A stretch of DNA of 16,134 nt from CAZVIK01 sp964627045 (lineage in GTDB: Bacteria; Acidobacteriota; Terriglobia; Bryobacterales; Bryobacteraceae). Shown here piece after piece: positions 14,512 through 16,134 of this stretch. Position 1 is the first letter of the stretch. Each line of letters starts with the position of its first letter. The stretch lies in the NCBI GenBank assembly GCA_964627045.1, contig CAZVIK010000083.1, positions 1 to 16,134 on the forward strand, read 5' to 3'. A program made the position numbers and the translations under genes. The notes below the pieces were generated by a model. That model was not told where the DNA came from and made no database searches. It saw only the letters and a list, made by a program, of their open reading frames with translations.

Positions 14512-14677
14512 AGGGCAATGCAGTAGTCCTCAACTTCCCGTTCTCCGACCTCAGCCAAACGAAGCGACGGCCGACGATGCGATGACAGGGAACGGCGGGG
14601 AGCAAAACGCGCGCGATGCGGGACATCAATCCATTAGCGTAGAGCCGGGCGGCTCGTTCTCACAGAATCGTGTTTGA
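14508..14677 (+). pseudogene. Broken PemK/MazF-type toxin gene
   Basis: MazF/PemK toxins are about 110-residue mRNA endoribonucleases. Codons from 14508 give VKGNAVVLNFPFSDLSQTKRR, the hallmark first strands with the FPFSD-x(4)-KRRP motif that carries substrate-contact residues. A TGA at 14583 ends the frame after 25 codons. In another frame, bases up to the stop at 14677 read GGSFSQNRV, which resembles the later part of the family (G-S-x-x-Q-N-S-R-V). The central portion is shortened, and GTA stands where a start codon is expected. Deletion plus frameshift makes the toxin inactive. It is adjacent to the TIR-like gene and opposite in direction, so it may be debris of a defence-gene cluster. 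Confidence 0.6.
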
Positions 14678-14686
14678 ATGCACTGT

Positions 14687-14712
14687 CCCGGTTTCCCGGT
14701 TTCCGGTTTCCC
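14687..14712. repeat. Short tandem repeat CCCGGTTT
   Basis: Two exact copies of CCCGGTTT (14687-14702) are followed by CCGGTTT and CCC, an imperfect third unit. It lies between the toxin remnant and the TIR-like gene. It looks like replication slippage or an insertion scar; no function is evident. Confidence 0.7.
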
Positions 14713-14734
14713 AATATGCACAATATAAAAGCGC

Positions 14735-14770
14735 TCGTACTGAGTTCGTACTGCGACGGTCCAGGGACCG
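14735..14770. repeat. Direct repeat and short hairpin downstream of the TIR-like gene
   Basis: TCGTACTG occurs at 14735-14742 and 14746-14753, an 11-bp period. CGGTCC and GGACCG (14757-14762, 14765-14770) form a 6-bp stem with a 2-nt loop, 24 nt past the stop codon of the TIR-like gene. It may weakly terminate transcription, but there is no U-run. Confidence 0.35.
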
Positions 14771-14793
14771 ATACGCGCCACGTTTTGGCGGAG

Positions 14794-15936
14794 CTACCGA
14801 AACTGGCTGAACGTCTTCAGTAGCTTCATCGTCGCATCGTAGTCTAAGCGTTCTCCCTCAAAGTCGCATCTGTACAGTCCCTGGAGATTTGATGGCAGGT
14901 TGACGCCTCGCTCAACAAGGAGAATAACTTTCTTGCCGTAGAGGGCCATGGCGGCGCCAATCTCAATTAGGACGTTGTCGTTGATGTTTGTGTGCTCATT
15001 GCCGTCCTTGTCGAGGTACTTCCCTTCGGCACCTACGTGGATTACGCCAGCGCCACAGGAACGCATGTCCTCGAACACCTTTTCGGGAACAGGAATCGCC
15101 GTAGCTTCGCGATCCACGGATACGACCGGATCGAAGTTGCCAAACGACAAGAGTTCCTTGATCTGTAGAGCTATTGTCCTTTGCTTTCCGTGAGAGATAA
15201 AGACACGATTGCTCTTTGGATCGAAGGCGGGCGGGGAATCAATCCGACTGGGAACCGCTGGCGACGAAACGGGAACGGACGTTGGACTCCGCTCAGGTGT
15301 TCGGCCTTCGCCGTGCGTCTCTTCCTCATGCTCTGGCAATTCTGGCGTTGCCATGGGAGCCGGTATGCCGGGGGATTCGAGATTGATGAACGGCCCCGTC
15401 GGCGTCTCACGGATGATACCCGCGTAACGTCCGTTGGCTTTCAGGATTTCTATCGCCGACTTGGTGCGATCTTGGGGAATTCCAAGGCTGCTGAGCACGT
15501 TTCCAGCAATCGCATCGTTCGGAAACTTCGCCCTTCGATAGCGTTCGAAGAATTCCTTGGAGATCCGAGGCTTCAGGATTGCTTCGCGGCGCGCCACTAT
15601 ATCAGCACCCTCTTCCTCCGGCGCCACTAGCCTCCGACCGAGTTGTGTGAGCTTAATGGCGTCTGCGTTTACACCGCCTTCAGTCAATCCATACGCGATC
15701 GAGCTTCCGGCAATAGCGGGCCATGCGCTGCTGGTCGGGCTTATCTCAATCGCCAATGCCACATCGGGCGGCGAGCCCTGTTTACCCGCGAAGTTATCGA
15801 CCAGCGCCGAGGCTATCTTCTGAGCCTGCTGCAAATTCGTCTGAGGAAAATCGGCCTGCTTGAAATAGACCCGCTTGTCCGGCGCTTTTGGCGTGCGCGA
15901 CGCCGGCGCGGTGGTAGATTTCTTTTTAGTTGCCAT
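14794..15936 (-). CDS. Protein with N-terminal helical/winged domain and C-terminal TIR-like domain (probable defence effector)
   Basis: The 380-residue soluble protein has three parts. Residues 1-20 are basic. About 32-187 form an alpha-helical, possibly winged-helix sensor region (IASALVDNFAGK, SIAYGLTEGG, LTQLGRRLV, RAKFPNDAIAGNVLSSLGIP). A Pro/Ser/Glu-rich linker (about 188-240) follows. About 243-376 resemble the predicted nucleotide-binding TIR-like domain found in Cap12/Pycsar-type effectors: RVFISHG at the first strand, VPEKVFEDM, GAGVIHVGAEG, then NDNVLIEIGAAMALYGKKV with candidate catalytic E325, and LPSNLQGLYRCDFEGERLDY. Such domains hydrolyse or bind NAD+ upon infection. No nucleotide cyclase is visible nearby. 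GC content is visibly lower than in the sugar genes, consistent with transfer. The ATG at 15936 lacks a strong ribosome binding site. Function in phage defence is inferred from family. Confidence 0.75.
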   Translation of the reverse strand: MATKKKSTTAPASRTPKAPDKRVYFKQADFPQTNLQQAQKIASALVDNFAGKQGSPPDVALAIEISPTSSAWPAIAGSSIAYGLTEGGVNADAIKLTQLGRRLVAPEEEGADIVARREAILKPRISKEFFERYRRAKFPNDAIAGNVLSSLGIPQDRTKSAIEILKANGRYAGIIRETPTGPFINLESPGIPAPMATPELPEHEEETHGEGRTPERSPTSVPVSSPAVPSRIDSPPAFDPKSNRVFISHGKQRTIALQIKELLSFGNFDPVVSVDREATAIPVPEKVFEDMRSCGAGVIHVGAEGKYLDKDGNEHTNINDNVLIEIGAAMALYGKKVILLVERGVNLPSNLQGLYRCDFEGERLDYDATMKLLKTFSQFR

Positions 15937-15945
15937 CGGATTTGC

Positions 15946-15974
15946 CAGTCCGATTCTATACCATTACTGGACTG
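15946..15974. promoter_or_regulatory. Inverted repeat flanking a -10-like box upstream of the TIR-like gene
   Basis: CAGTCC (15946-15951) and GGACTG (15969-15974) are perfect inverted repeats enclosing 17 nt that contain TATAGAAT on the minus strand, a possible -10. No convincing -35 is seen. It could be an operator or an RNA hairpin 10 nt from the start codon. Confidence 0.3.
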
Positions 15975-16008
15975 AACGCGGCTGAAATGGCTGCCGGGGG
16001 CCGTCCAT

Positions 16009-16134
16009 CTACTCCGTGGGCAGGATTGAGAGCGTTTCGATGTACCAGGAATCCTTGGCGCTGCTCGTTTCGCTCAGACTCACTCGGGGCATTGAATCCA
16101 AGTACGATTCACGGCTCGTGCAGGTCTCGATTCG
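16009..16134 (-). CDS. 3' end of an unidentified gene (cut by window edge)
   Basis: Forty-one codons are open from the window edge to a TAG at 16009-16011, in the same direction as the TIR-like gene and 72 bp before it. The peptide ends SSAKDSWYIETLSILPTE; it has no motif I recognise. Third codon positions favour G and C, as expected for real coding sequence here, although not strongly. If real, it is probably co-transcribed with the TIR-like gene and would be its functional partner. Chance openness over this short span cannot be excluded. Confidence 0.45.
   Translation of the reverse strand, partial: RIETCTSRESYLDSMPRVSLSETSSAKDSWYIETLSILPTE

Noticed and set aside
14687..14753. CRISPR-like array
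   Set aside because: The repeats are 8 bp, tandem or 3 nt apart, with no spacers and no cas genes.

Overview
The window is high-GC bacterial DNA. Its most likely source is a soil or sediment Acidobacteriota of the Solibacter/Bryobacter type. This is inferred from the run of Tat- or Sec-exported sugar enzymes (enolase superfamily, Gfo/Idh/MocA, TIM-barrel isomerase, AGE epimerase) that carry Gly/Ala/Pro/Arg-rich insertions. There is no rRNA or other marker gene to confirm it. Nearly all genes lie on the minus strand, so the reading order runs from high to low coordinates.

Right end (14.5-16.1 kb): the 3' end of an unidentified gene and a lower-GC gene for a protein with a C-terminal TIR-like domain (probable anti-phage or NAD-acting effector), followed by the wreck of a PemK/MazF-type toxin-antitoxin pair on the plus strand. 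Then come an exported galactonate-dehydratase-like enzyme (12.9-14.2 kb) and a gene graveyard (12.3-12.9 kb). The graveyard holds the last 52 codons of an rseP-type site-2 protease and a broken AbiEii-type nucleotidyltransferase.

Centre (4.7-12.3 kb): a five-gene sucrose/fructan operon behind a perfect TTGACA-N17-TATAAT promoter. It encodes an exported Gfo/Idh oxidoreductase, an exported GH32 fructosidase, an exported AGE-family epimerase, a cytoplasmic sucrose phosphorylase and an MFS permease. A GntR-LacI hybrid repressor (3.5-4.6 kb) follows with its own promoter, and convergent to it is a second MFS permease (2.3-3.5 kb). Left end: an exported TIM-barrel sugar isomerase/epimerase (TTGACA-N18-CATAAT promoter) followed by a truncated aldehyde dehydrogenase.

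The strongest new observation is a regulon. A palindrome (core CCTG-N6-CAGG) centred exactly on the -10 box of the repressor gene recurs, with 12/14 and 10/14 core identities, in the leaders of the sucrose operon and of the second MFS gene. The inferred scheme is that one sucrose- or fructose-responsive repressor controls itself, the operon and both permeases. The repressor mRNA appears to be leaderless. A second observation is that all five exported enzymes carry a low-complexity G/A/P/R segment at unrelated fold positions, while none of the cytoplasmic or membrane proteins do.
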